A DNA stretch of 58,637 bases, from the NCBI GenBank assembly GCA_021737695.1, contig JAIPDL010000013.1:1-58637 (forward strand), in the 5' to 3' direction. Source of the stretch: Desulfotignum sp. (GTDB lineage: Bacteria > Desulfobacterota > Desulfobacteria > Desulfobacterales > Desulfobacteraceae). Numbering within the stretch: position 1 is the stretch's first letter; each line of letters opens with the position of its first letter. Made by a program: the position numbers and the translations under genes. Positions 50,905 through 58,637 of the stretch are shown one piece after another. The notes below the pieces were generated by a model. It was given only the letters and a program-made list of their open reading frames with translations. It was not told the DNA's origin and made no database searches.

Positions 50905-52129
50905 GCAGTTCCAGGGCCATGGCGGCAAATATTTTCTTGTTTTTTTCCCGGTCATCAAATTTGAATTCAAATTTTTTTGCCAAAGTCAGACCGCCGGGTC
51001 CGGCCAGCCCGATGCACACTGTACCCACCTCTTTCAGTGTCGGTCCCCCGCCGGGTCCGGCAATACCGGTGGTGGAAATGGCCCAGTCCGATCCCGCCAC
51101 CTGTCTTGCCCCGGCAGCCATCTCCAGGGCCGTGTTTTCATGCACGGCCCCGCAGGCATCAAGGGTTTGGGGATTGACCCCCAGCACCTTGATTTTAGCG
51201 AAATTCGCATAGGTGACCGCAGACAGTAAAAAATAATCCGAACTGCCCGGCACCTGGGTGATCAAATGGGCAATCAGTCCGCCCGTGCAGGATTCCGCCA
51301 CAGCCAGAGTCTGGCCTTTTTGGGCCAGGCATTGCCCCACTTCCGCTTCCAGAGACAGGCCGGTCGTAGACACCACTTTACTGCCCAGCTGCCGGGCCAC
51401 CCATTGTCCGGCCCGGGCCAGGGCTGTTTCCGCTTCTTTGCCGGCGTCATCCCCATCACGGACCAGCTTGACTTCAATCACGGGAAAACTGGCTCTGAAT
51501 CCCAGACGAATTCCGGGAAACAGGTCTTCAAATCCGGTAAGCCGTGTGCCCACCCGGGATTCATGAAGCCCGAACACGGTGAACCGCCGGATAAGCAGCC
51601 GGGTCTGTTTTCCTTGAATGGCTTGAATGCGGGGAACCACACACGCATCCATCATCTGTTTCATTTCCGACGGCACCCCGGGCATGCAGAAGAACCAGCA
51701 CTGGTTGAGCTGAAATGCAAATCCCGGTGCGGTGCCATGGGTATTTTCCAGTACCTGGGCTGAATTCGGCAACCAGGCCTGTTTTTCATTGTCCGGGGTC
51801 AATTCAAATCCCCGGCGGTCAAAATAGGTTTTCATGGATGCCAGGGCCGTGGGGTTCAAGGTCAAAGACGCTTCCAACGCCTTTGCACAGGCCTGGGCTG
51901 TGATGTCATCCCGGGTGGGCCCCAGCCCGCCCGTGACCAGGCAGATCGTTGCCCGCCGGGAAATGGCCTGCACTGTTTCGCAGACCGCGTCCACATCATC
52001 GCCTTTGACCGTGATCTGGGACACCCGGATGCCCATCTGTTTGAGCCGGTCACATAAAAACGCACTGTTGGTGTCCACCAGATCTCCCAGCAGCACCTCA
52101 TCTCCGGTGGAAAGAATTTCAGCTGTCAT
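50870..52129 (-). CDS. cinA: CinA: nicotinamide-nucleotide amidase / pyrophosphatase
   Basis: A 419-residue protein with two domains. Residues 1 to about 170 are the molybdopterin-binding-like COG1058 domain (AEILSTGDEVLLGDLVDTNSAFL, VTGGLGPTRDD), an ADP-ribose/NAD pyrophosphatase in other bacteria. The C-terminal part (about 255-415) is the amidase: LAVAESCTGGLIAHLITQVPGSSDYF and STTGIAGPGGGPTLKEVGTV. Together they clear nicotinamide mononucleotide and damaged NAD. The start overlaps the stop of the radical SAM gene (ATGA). Confidence 0.93.
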   Translation of the reverse strand: MTAEILSTGDEVLLGDLVDTNSAFLCDRLKQMGIRVSQITVKGDDVDAVCETVQAISRRATICLVTGGLGPTRDDITAQACAKALEASLTLNPTALASMKTYFDRRGFELTPDNEKQAWLPNSAQVLENTHGTAPGFAFQLNQCWFFCMPGVPSEMKQMMDACVVPRIQAIQGKQTRLLIRRFTVFGLHESRVGTRLTGFEDLFPGIRLGFRASFPVIEVKLVRDGDDAGKEAETALARAGQWVARQLGSKVVSTTGLSLEAEVGQCLAQKGQTLAVAESCTGGLIAHLITQVPGSSDYFLLSAVTYANFAKIKVLGVNPQTLDACGAVHENTALEMAAGARQVAGSDWAISTTGIAGPGGGPTLKEVGTVCIGLAGPGGLTLAKKFEFKFDDREKNKKIFAAMALELLRRHLIGEISG

Positions 52130-53697
52130 TGTTTCATCCTTGACTTGATAGACTTAGATCCGGCCCGGTCTGACTGCCAGTCCGGATTGAAAAACATGGC
52201 ATGGTTGGCGGAAAAAAAGGCCGGATTCTTTCGAAACCCGGATCCGATGGCCAACTGTTTCTTAAACGTTTTATCCAGAAACTGCTTCACCTGTTTTCTG
52301 TCCCATCCGGCTGGATGGATAAAATTCAGGTATAACGACAGATCTCCCTGGTAAAACTCCCTGGTTTCAAGATCCTTGGCTTCTTCGCTGAACCGGGGCA
52401 GATTGAACACCGCCAGGTTCAGATAGTCAATATATTGCGCATGGGCTTGGGTGAATGCCAGGGTAGTGTGCGCGGAAGACCGATCTTCAAACTGAGTGCC
52501 GAACAGCAGATACACATAGGTGAAAATGCCGGCCTGGTGCAGATTTTCCAGAATCCGGGACACCAGATCCAGGCGGGTGCCTTTGTTCATCCGGTCCAAA
52601 ACAGCCTGATCTCCGGACTCCAGACCCAGCTTGAGCATCAGGCATCCGCTGCGTTTGAGCTGATGACAGAACGTTGGATCCGCCAGGTCTTTTTCAAACC
52701 GGACAAACCCGTACCAGGTGAACGGCACCTTGGGGCCGGCATGGGCCAGGGCCCGCAAAAATGCCGGGGTCATGGCATCATCGATAAAATGCATGGTATC
52801 CGGCTGAAACTGATGTGCCAACGCCAGTGTGTCCGCCAGCACCCGGGAGGCCCGCTGGGTGCTGTAGGCATGGGTTTCCGCTTTTTCAAGACAGAACCGG
52901 CATTTGCGCCAGTAGCATCCGATGGTGGTTCTGAAAGGCAGTACCCGGGCCGGCGATATATATTCGGCCTTGTCGGCAAACTCAAAATCCGGCACATAAT
53001 GACGCTTTGTGGTACCGGGTTTTCCTAAAAGATTCAGCAGCGGGATCTCCCCTTCTCCGGCAATCATATGATCGATGAGTCCGGAAAACGGATGGTTGAA
53101 ATCCGGCCGGCTCATCCAGGAAGACACCAGGCCGCCGCCCATGACGATTTTTTTGTCCGGAAAATTCCTCCGGACCCACCCGGCCAGCGCAAAGCTGACC
53201 AGTGCCTGGTTCAGGTAACACAAAGAGATCCCCACCCAGGGCGAGTCCCATTGGGATACCACGGGTTTGAGTTGGTCTTCAAAAAAGGAAAAAAACGGGT
53301 TAAACCGGCAGGTGTCCGCACTTTTGAGCAGATCCCGGCTGCGCAACGGGGTCAGGTAACGGTCAGTGTAATCACTCAACGTCACCTTGAACCGGGTGAT
53401 ATCCACGGCAAGAGACAGCAGTTTATTCAAATCATACACCCGCTGGTGGTACCGGTCTTCATTGGTGTAAAGCCCCGGATTCTGGAGATCCGCCAGAATC
53501 GCATCCCGGTTTTTCAGGGCCCGGGCCGACCAGGAATCGGTTGCCGTCAAATTTTGCTGGATCAGGTAATGAAGCCCCTGAATATTGGCATCTGACACGC
53601 AGCACTCAATATTGTTTTCCTGAAGCGTTGCAGCCAGATACGCCACACCGGCCGGAGGTTCACAGGGCTTGGCCACCGGGGGAAACAATAATAACAT
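52126..53697 (-). CDS. B12-binding radical SAM protein with CX4CX2C motif
   Basis: A 523-residue protein. The N-terminal part (LFPPVAKPCEPPAGVAYLAATLQENN) matches the opening of cobalamin-binding domains, and VGISLCYLNQALVSFALAG and KKIVMGGGLVSSW continue it. The radical SAM core has TIGCYWRKCRFC, spaced CX4CX2C rather than CX3CX2C; this spacing occurs in some B12-type enzymes acting on peptides. LGLESGDQAVLDRMNKG is a conserved SAM-core strand. No precursor peptide gene is next to it, so the substrate is unknown. GAGG lies ten bases before the ATG. It is coupled to cinA and divergent from trpE. Confidence 0.85.
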   Translation of the reverse strand: MLLLFPPVAKPCEPPAGVAYLAATLQENNIECCVSDANIQGLHYLIQQNLTATDSWSARALKNRDAILADLQNPGLYTNEDRYHQRVYDLNKLLSLAVDITRFKVTLSDYTDRYLTPLRSRDLLKSADTCRFNPFFSFFEDQLKPVVSQWDSPWVGISLCYLNQALVSFALAGWVRRNFPDKKIVMGGGLVSSWMSRPDFNHPFSGLIDHMIAGEGEIPLLNLLGKPGTTKRHYVPDFEFADKAEYISPARVLPFRTTIGCYWRKCRFCLEKAETHAYSTQRASRVLADTLALAHQFQPDTMHFIDDAMTPAFLRALAHAGPKVPFTWYGFVRFEKDLADPTFCHQLKRSGCLMLKLGLESGDQAVLDRMNKGTRLDLVSRILENLHQAGIFTYVYLLFGTQFEDRSSAHTTLAFTQAHAQYIDYLNLAVFNLPRFSEEAKDLETREFYQGDLSLYLNFIHPAGWDRKQVKQFLDKTFKKQLAIGSGFRKNPAFFSANHAMFFNPDWQSDRAGSKSIKSRMKQ

Positions 53698-53803
53698 CAG
53701 CGCGGGTCCTCAATTTAAGTTACAATGATATTGCGTTATATCGGGCCTGCTTGTACCATATTTTGATCAAAATCCCCAATTAAAAAATCCTAGGCGGTTT
53801 TTT

Positions 53804-53821
53804 GTTTCTATAAATAGAAAC
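53804..53821. promoter_or_regulatory. 18-bp palindrome next to the trp promoter
   Basis: GTTTCTATAAATAGAAAC has perfect eight-base arms around AA. It ends seven bases before the -35 box of the trpE promoter, in the 200-base gap shared with the divergent radical SAM gene. It does not resemble the E. coli TrpR operator. Confidence 0.5.
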
Positions 53822-53828
53822 ATTTGCC

Positions 53829-53857
53829 TTGACAACCTAACACAAATCATTTAATTT
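53829..53857 (+). promoter_or_regulatory. trp operon promoter
   Basis: Perfect TTGACA (53829-53834), 17 bases and TAATTT (53852-53857), starting transcription near 53864. The leader of about 34 bases is too short for a Trp leader peptide or attenuator, so control is likely at initiation and by feedback on TrpE. Confidence 0.6.
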
Positions 53858-53897
53858 TTCCGTCATTTGACACATTTTAAAACAGGACGGCTTCGCA

Positions 53898-55442
53898 ATG
53901 ATTTTATCCAGATTTCCAGACAAACGCCGGTTCAAGGATCTGGCCAAAACCCACAATGTCGTTCCCGTGTGTATCCGGATTTTAGCCGACACCCACACAC
54001 CGGTCTCAGTGCTTGATAAATGCCGTGCGCCGGGAACCCAATGTTTTCTGCTGGAAAGTGTGGAAGGGGGAGAACGGTGGGCCAGATACAGCTTTTTAGG
54101 TATCCGGCCCCACGGCAGTGTGCAGGTATTTTCCGATCATGTCACGCACATCACCGGTGCCGGCACTTCAGAAGAAAACTGCCAATCCTTTGGCCACAAC
54201 AATGATCCTTTGGCCGTGATCCGGAAAATCATACAGGGATATGATCCAGCCCCCATGCCGGAACTTCCCCGTTTCTGGACCGGCCTTACCGGATATGTCA
54301 CCTATGAAATGGTGTCTTTTTTTGAAAATATCCCCGTGTCCCTGCCTGAGTCCGACCCATACGCCCATTTTATCATTCCGGATCAGATGATTATTTTTGA
54401 CAATGTCCAGCAGACCATGACCTGTCTGGGCATCTGTTATCTGGATGAAAAAACCGATGCCGATGCGGCGTATGATAAGGCATATCAAGACCTGGTACAC
54501 CTGCTTGACACGGTAAGGGCTCCGGCATCACCCCCTGTGGACATCAGTTGTCCCCCGGTAGATCTTAAGCCCCTGGTGCCGGCTTCCCAATATATGGATG
54601 GCGTGAATACCATCAAACATCATATCCGGGAAGGAGACATTTTTCAGGCCGTGTTTTCCCAGCCGTTCTCCTGCACCACCGATCTGGACCCGATCCGGTT
54701 CTACCGGGCCCAGCGGTATATCAACCCCTCCCCGTACATGTTTTTCATGAATTTCGGCGACCGGGTCATTGCCGGATCATCGCCTGAAACCATGGTACGC
54801 CTGGAAAACGGGGTGGCCACCCTCAGACCCATTGCCGGCACCCGGCCCCGGGGAGAGACCCGCCAGCAGGATCAGACCCTGGCAGACGAACTGCTCAAAG
54901 ATGAAAAAGAAAAAGCCGAACACGTGATGCTCATTGATCTGGGGCGCAACGATCTGGGACGCGTAGCCAAGGCCGGAACGGTCCAGGTGACCGATACCAT
55001 GGTCATCGAACGGTATTCCCATGTCATGCACCTGGTATCCAACATCACCTGTGACCTGGATTCTTCTTACGATGCCCTGGACCTGTTCCGGGCAGCATTT
55101 CCGGCCGGTACCCTTACAGGGGCGCCCAAAATCAGGGCCATGGAGATTATTTCAACCCTTGAAAATCGCCCCCGCCACATTTATGGAGGGGCTGCCGGAT
55201 ATATTTCCTTTACCGGCAATATGGACTTTGCCATCACCATCCGGACCGCTGTCATGGAAAACCAGACCCTGACCGTCCAGGCAGGCGCCGGTATTGTGTA
55301 TGATTCCGATCCTGACACCGAACTGAAAGAATGCATAAACAAGGCAAAAAGCGTGGAATCCGCTCTGAAGCTGGCGCTTTCCCATACGGATCTATCCATC
55401 TTACCCCGGGAGACTCCCCATGAACGTGGTCATCATAGATAA
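53898..55442 (+). CDS. trpE: Anthranilate synthase component I
   Basis: A 514-residue chorismate-using enzyme, the first step of tryptophan synthesis. FLLESVEGGERWARYSFLG near residues 49-68 contains the LLES motif that binds tryptophan for feedback inhibition. The chorismate domain has GDIFQAVFSQPF, SPETMVRLENG, PIAGTRPRG, DLGRNDLGRV and FPAGTLTGAPKIRAME, with a C-terminal GAGIVYDSDPDTE. It begins at ATG 53898 and overlaps trpG by 23 bases. Confidence 0.96.
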   Translation: MILSRFPDKRRFKDLAKTHNVVPVCIRILADTHTPVSVLDKCRAPGTQCFLLESVEGGERWARYSFLGIRPHGSVQVFSDHVTHITGAGTSEENCQSFGHNNDPLAVIRKIIQGYDPAPMPELPRFWTGLTGYVTYEMVSFFENIPVSLPESDPYAHFIIPDQMIIFDNVQQTMTCLGICYLDEKTDADAAYDKAYQDLVHLLDTVRAPASPPVDISCPPVDLKPLVPASQYMDGVNTIKHHIREGDIFQAVFSQPFSCTTDLDPIRFYRAQRYINPSPYMFFMNFGDRVIAGSSPETMVRLENGVATLRPIAGTRPRGETRQQDQTLADELLKDEKEKAEHVMLIDLGRNDLGRVAKAGTVQVTDTMVIERYSHVMHLVSNITCDLDSSYDALDLFRAAFPAGTLTGAPKIRAMEIISTLENRPRHIYGGAAGYISFTGNMDFAITIRTAVMENQTLTVQAGAGIVYDSDPDTELKECINKAKSVESALKLALSHTDLSILPRETPHERGHHR

Positions 55443-55995
55443 TTACGATTCCTTTACCTTTAACCTGGTCCACTATCTGCTGCACACCGGTGTTTCTGTG
55501 ACAGTGTTCAGAAACGATAAAATAAGTGTCCGGGAAATCCAAGACAAAGCGCCTGGCGCCATTGTCATATCTCCGGGTCCGGGCCGGCCGGAAGACGCAG
55601 GCATCTCTGTGGATGTGGTAAAAAAACTGTCCGGAACCATTCCCATTCTGGGCGTGTGCCTGGGGCATCAGGTCATTGCCCAGGCATTCGGCGGCACCAT
55701 TGTCCATGCAAAAAAGATCATGCATGGTAAAACCTCCATGGTCACGGCAGATGGCGAACATGTCTTTGCCGGGCTTGTCCGTCCTTTTTCCGTGATGCGC
55801 TATCATTCCCTGGCAGTTCAAGAATCGGATCTGCCGGCATGCCTGGTAGTCACTGCCCGGGCAGATGATGGTGAAATCATGGGGCTGCGCCACACAGACC
55901 ACCAGACCCAGGGGGTCCAGTTTCACCCGGAATCCTTCATGACCACTGTGGGAAAAAGACTGATTCGCAATTTCATCAAAGGAGCGTCCCAATGA
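55420..55995 (+). CDS. trpG: Anthranilate synthase component II (glutamine amidotransferase)
   Basis: A 191-residue class I glutamine amidotransferase that gives ammonia to TrpE. IDNYDSFTFNLVHYL starts the domain, SPGPGRPEDAG is the glutamine loop, GVCLGHQVIAQAFGG holds the nucleophile Cys, and VQFHPES the catalytic His and Glu. It stands separate from TrpE and is not fused to TrpD. It overlaps both neighbours. Confidence 0.96.
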   Translation: MNVVIIDNYDSFTFNLVHYLLHTGVSVTVFRNDKISVREIQDKAPGAIVISPGPGRPEDAGISVDVVKKLSGTIPILGVCLGHQVIAQAFGGTIVHAKKIMHGKTSMVTADGEHVFAGLVRPFSVMRYHSLAVQESDLPACLVVTARADDGEIMGLRHTDHQTQGVQFHPESFMTTVGKRLIRNFIKGASQ

Positions 55996-57011
55996 CTTTC
56001 ACCCAATACCTGAACCAGGTTATCCGCGGTCAGGACCTGACCCAGGACCAGTCTGCTGAAATGATTACCCATATTTTTTCCGGCAGCATCAGTCCGGCCC
56101 AGACCGGTGCGTTTATGGCGGCGTTGGCCTCCAAAGGAGAATGTTTTGAAGAGCTGGCCGGCGGCGCACTTGCCATGCGCCGCAAAGCGCTGCGGGTCCA
56201 GACCTTGGATCCAACCGTTATTGATATTGTGGGCACCGGCGGCGACGGCACCGGTACATTCAATGTGTCCACCACGGCGTCGTTTGTGGTGGCCGGCGCA
56301 GGCATCACGGTTGCAAAACACGGCAACCGGAGTGTGTCCAGCAAATGCGGATCCGCCGATGTGCTCGAGGCGCTTGGGGTCAATCTGGCAGCTGACCCTG
56401 AGATCATTGAAGAGGCCATCAATGAAATCGGCATTGGATTTATGTTCGCCCCCCTGTATCACGGCAGCATGAAACATGCCATGACAGCCAGAAAGGAATG
56501 CGGCATCCGCAGCATTTTCAATATGCTGGGCCCATTGACCAATCCAGCGGCTGCGTCCTGTCAGGTGGTGGGTGTCTATGCGCCCGCCTTGACGGAAATG
56601 TTTGCCAATGCCCTGCATCTGCTGGGTGTCAAACGCGCGTTTGTGGTCCATGGCCATGACGGCATGGATGAAATCACCACCACGGATCTCACCCGGGTAT
56701 CTGAACTGTGTGATGGCCGCATCAAATCCTATGACCTGGATCCATTGACCTATTTTGATGACTATGCCGATCCTGACGCGCTGCAAGGCGGTGAGGCAAA
56801 GGAAAATGCAGCCATTCTTACCCGGGTTCTGTCCGGAGACAAAGGCGCGCCCAGGGATATCGTGCTCATCAATGCCGCTGCTGGTCTGATGGCGGCAAAT
56901 GCAGCCCCAGATATCGGTCAGGGAATACAGATGGCTGGGGATGCCATTGATTCCGGCCGGGCCATGAAAAAACTGGCGGCGCTGGTCCAGTACACTCAGG
57001 AGAATGGATAA
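55992..57011 (+). CDS. trpD: Anthranilate phosphoribosyltransferase
   Basis: A 339-residue enzyme transferring phosphoribose from PRPP to anthranilate. DIVGTGGDGTGTFNVST is the PRPP-binding loop, KHGNRSVSSKCGSADVLEALG the anthranilate site and NMLGPLTNPA the conserved hinge; VHGHDGMDEIT is the metal-binding loop. It overlaps trpG (ATGA) and trpC. Confidence 0.96.
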   Translation: MTFTQYLNQVIRGQDLTQDQSAEMITHIFSGSISPAQTGAFMAALASKGECFEELAGGALAMRRKALRVQTLDPTVIDIVGTGGDGTGTFNVSTTASFVVAGAGITVAKHGNRSVSSKCGSADVLEALGVNLAADPEIIEEAINEIGIGFMFAPLYHGSMKHAMTARKECGIRSIFNMLGPLTNPAAASCQVVGVYAPALTEMFANALHLLGVKRAFVVHGHDGMDEITTTDLTRVSELCDGRIKSYDLDPLTYFDDYADPDALQGGEAKENAAILTRVLSGDKGAPRDIVLINAAAGLMAANAAPDIGQGIQMAGDAIDSGRAMKKLAALVQYTQENG

Positions 57012-57012
57012 C

Positions 57013-57810
57013 ATGGCAGCCTCCGGATTTTTGAAAACCGTGCAGGAAATTAAACAGGCGGAAATTGCCGACCACCGGCGGCGCATCCCGCTGGCTTCGT
57101 TGCGGCGGGATGCAGAAACCCTCGCGGCCCCGCCGGATTTTAAAGCGGCCATGGCAGCCGGCACTCCGACAGACATCGGCATTATTGCGGAAATCAAAAA
57201 AGCCTCTCCATCCAAAGGAGACCTGTGTGTAGACCTTGATCCGGCCACATATGCCAGAATCTATGAAACCGCCGGGGCCCGGGCAATTTCTGTTCTCACA
57301 GAATCGGTCTATTTCAAAGGCAGTCTGACAGATCTTAAAACCGTTTGTACGCACACGGGTTTGCCCGTGCTCAGAAAAGACTTTATCATCCATGAGTATC
57401 AGATTTATGAAGCCAGACAGGCCGGGGCCGGGGCTGTCTTGATCATCACCACCCTGCTGTCATCGGCCCAGCAAAGCGATTTCATTCATCTGATCCGGGA
57501 ATTGAACATGACTCCCCTGGTGGAAATCTGTTCTGAATGGGAAATGGACCAGGCCCTGACAACCGGGGCGGACATTGTAGGGATCAACAACCGGAACCTG
57601 TCCACCCTGGATGTGGACCCCAACGCAGCACTCCGCATGGCACCGTTGTTTTCCGAAGCGATCATTCCGGTGGCAGCATCCGGTTTTTCCTGCCGTAAAG
57701 ATATCCAGGCAGGCATACACACCGGCATCTTCAATTTTCTGATCGGAGAAAGTATTGTTAAATCAGAAGATCCTGAGACATTTATCCGGTCATTGAAAAC
57801 CGATGACTGA
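57013..57810 (+). CDS. trpC: Indole-3-glycerol phosphate synthase
   Basis: A 265-residue (beta/alpha)8 enzyme. IIAEIKKASPSKGDL carries the catalytic Lys and substrate-binding Ser, ISVLTESVYFKGS and VLRKDFIIHEYQI follow, and VGINNRNLSTLDVD and ASGFSC complete the barrel. ATG 57004 is also in frame, but AGGAG lies only one base before it and ten bases before ATG 57013, so I took the second. It is not fused to TrpF, unlike in E. coli. Confidence 0.95.
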   Translation: MAASGFLKTVQEIKQAEIADHRRRIPLASLRRDAETLAAPPDFKAAMAAGTPTDIGIIAEIKKASPSKGDLCVDLDPATYARIYETAGARAISVLTESVYFKGSLTDLKTVCTHTGLPVLRKDFIIHEYQIYEARQAGAGAVLIITTLLSSAQQSDFIHLIRELNMTPLVEICSEWEMDQALTTGADIVGINNRNLSTLDVDPNAALRMAPLFSEAIIPVAASGFSCRKDIQAGIHTGIFNFLIGESIVKSEDPETFIRSLKTDD

Positions 57811-58474
57811 TCGCAATCCCAAATCCCAACACCCGAAATCCGGGACACTGGTCAAAATCTGCGGGTTGACCGATCCGGACAATGCCGCCGCATGTGCCAG
57901 TGCCGGTGCCGATATTATCGGGCTGGTATTTTACCCCAAAAGCCCCCGGCATGTTGAACCGTCCCGGGCCAAAGCGGTGGTCCATGCCCTGCCCGCCCAT
58001 ATACCGGCCTGGGGCGTGTTTGTAAATGAAGATCCGGACGTCATTTTGGCAACCGTGCGTGCCTGTGGATTAAAAGGGGTGCAACTGCACGGACAAGAAG
58101 CCCCGGGCCTGATTACCGCTTTACAAAGCCAGCATCTGACCGTTACCAAAGCCGTGTTTGCCTCCCGGACTCCCGGCATAGAAACGATTAACACCGGGTA
58201 TCAAGCAGCCGATTTTTTTCTTGTGGAATGCGGGCAAGGCACCCTGCCCGGAGGAAACGCAAAATCCTGGGATTATCGTCAGGTTCGAAAAACAGCCTGT
58301 GACCATCCCGTGATCCTGGCCGGAGGTCTGTCCTGTGACAATATTGACCAGGCCCTGGCTGAAGCAGATCCCACAGGCGTCGATGTATCATCCGGTGTGG
58401 AATGCTCTCCGGGAATCAAAGATGTAGTATTGGCAGCTGAATTCATCCGACGCGTCAAAAACAAAAAGACCTGA
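57803..58474 (+). CDS. trpF: Phosphoribosylanthranilate isomerase
   Basis: A 223-residue (beta/alpha)8 isomerase. LVKICGLTDPDNA holds the catalytic Cys, IGLVFYPKSPRHVE the phosphate strand, GVQLHGQE and LVECGQGTLPGGNAKSWDY the catalytic Asp region (here Glu-Cys), and VDVSSGVECSPGIKD the final phosphate loop. It overlaps trpC and is the last gene of the operon; trpB and trpA are not here. Confidence 0.95.
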   Translation: MTDRNPKSQHPKSGTLVKICGLTDPDNAAACASAGADIIGLVFYPKSPRHVEPSRAKAVVHALPAHIPAWGVFVNEDPDVILATVRACGLKGVQLHGQEAPGLITALQSQHLTVTKAVFASRTPGIETINTGYQAADFFLVECGQGTLPGGNAKSWDYRQVRKTACDHPVILAGGLSCDNIDQALAEADPTGVDVSSGVECSPGIKDVVLAAEFIRRVKNKKT

Positions 58475-58497
58475 TCAAAATCTGGTTCAACTGAATA

Positions 58498-58541
58498 AAA
58501 AAAGCCCTGCAAGTTGAAAAAATCAACAAGCAGGGCTTTTT
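58498..58541. terminator. Bidirectional terminator between trpF and the 5S rRNA gene
   Basis: AAAAGCCCTGC and GCAGGGCTTTT form a stem with an inner TTGA/TCAA pair; poly-A leads in and poly-T leads out, so it works from both sides. It ends the trp transcript and the converging rRNA transcript. Confidence 0.9.
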
Positions 58542-58550
58542 GAAGAATAA

Positions 58551-58637
58551 TCCGGCAGTGTCCTACTCTCCCACACAGTCACCCATGCAGTACCATCGGC
58601 GCTAAAGAGCTTAACTTCCGTGTTCGAGATGGGAACG
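58551..58637 (-). rRNA. rrf: 5S ribosomal RNA, 3' part (cut by window edge)
   Basis: Read on the minus strand the sequence contains CATCTCGAACACGGAAGTTAAG..., GCGCCGATGGTACTGCATGGG and GGGAGAGTAGGACACTGCCGGA, the conserved 3' two-thirds of 5S rRNA. The 5' end lies beyond the window. The gene presumably ends an rrn operon that comes in from the right. Confidence 0.95.

Noticed and set aside
53864-53897. trp attenuator or leader peptide
   Set aside because: The leader after the predicted start is only about 34 bases and contains no short frame with tandem Trp codons.
55923-57248. Open frame of 441 codons on the minus strand
   Set aside because: It is antisense to trpD and trpC and has no recognisable feature.

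Overview
The window looks like chromosomal DNA of a sulfate-reducing bacterium of the Desulfobacteraceae (Desulfobacterota; a Desulfotignum- or Desulfobacter-like genome is my guess from gene content, not from a search). The strongest pointers are a complete Qrc menaquinone reductase operon (multihaem cytochrome, molybdopterin-family subunit, four-cluster Fe-S subunit, NrfD-type membrane subunit), an EF-G of the spirochaete/planctomycete/deltaproteobacterial 'spd' type, system II cytochrome c maturation (ResB-CcsA), PEP-CTERM surface proteins and many Cys-rich ferredoxin-like proteins. Almost all the DNA is coding. I see no insertion sequence, prophage, CRISPR array or obvious island; the window is mainly core genome with several unusual fusions and small genes.

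Layout. 1-1.8 kb: two PEP-CTERM exported proteins, the first with a thioester-like Cys/Gln pair and a sigma-54-like promoter. 1.8-4.9 kb: fusA and a P-loop protein. 4.9-7.2 kb (minus): an acyltransferase/alpha-beta hydrolase fusion behind a MerR-like promoter. 7.2-11.1 kb: tRNA-modification operon (NIL-ferredoxin, mnmA, mtaB, Fe-S protein). 11.1-18.1 kb (minus): TerB/J-domain protein, dnaE, guaB, a doubtful small exported ORF and a lipase-like protein. 18.2-26 kb: phosphofructokinase, tandem Usp, yciO, and the hisC-cmk-rpsA-sppA block.

25.8-34.1 kb (mostly plus): an envelope cluster of namZ-like muramidase, a MamI-like small membrane protein (minus), plsB, a MurU-AmgK-like fusion, dapB and small membrane/hydrolase genes. 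34.2-45.5 kb (minus): a haem and respiration block of hemL-mpl-hemerythrin, resB-ccsA and qrcABCD plus a 52-residue membrane protein; hemL has a large operator over its transcription start. 45.6 kb: tRNA-Lys(CUU). 45.9-53.7 kb: TetR regulator divergent from a CoA-transferase/GNAT fusion, rRNA methyltransferase, hydrolase, CinA and a B12-type radical SAM protein. 53.8-58.5 kb: trpEGDCF without trpBA, ending in a terminator shared with a converging 5S rRNA gene cut by the window edge.

How genes fit together. NamZ-like muramidase, the MurU-AmgK-like fusion and Mpl would form a peptidoglycan salvage route from muropeptide disaccharide to UDP-MurNAc-tripeptide, with dapB supplying diaminopimelate. 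HemL (tetrapyrrole precursor), ResB-CcsA (haem attachment) and Qrc (which needs a multihaem cytochrome) form a second functional neighbourhood. NIL-ferredoxin overlapping mnmA suggests a link between Fe-S/sulfide chemistry and tRNA 2-thiolation in a sulfidic cell. All assignments come from reading the sequence; no database search was run.
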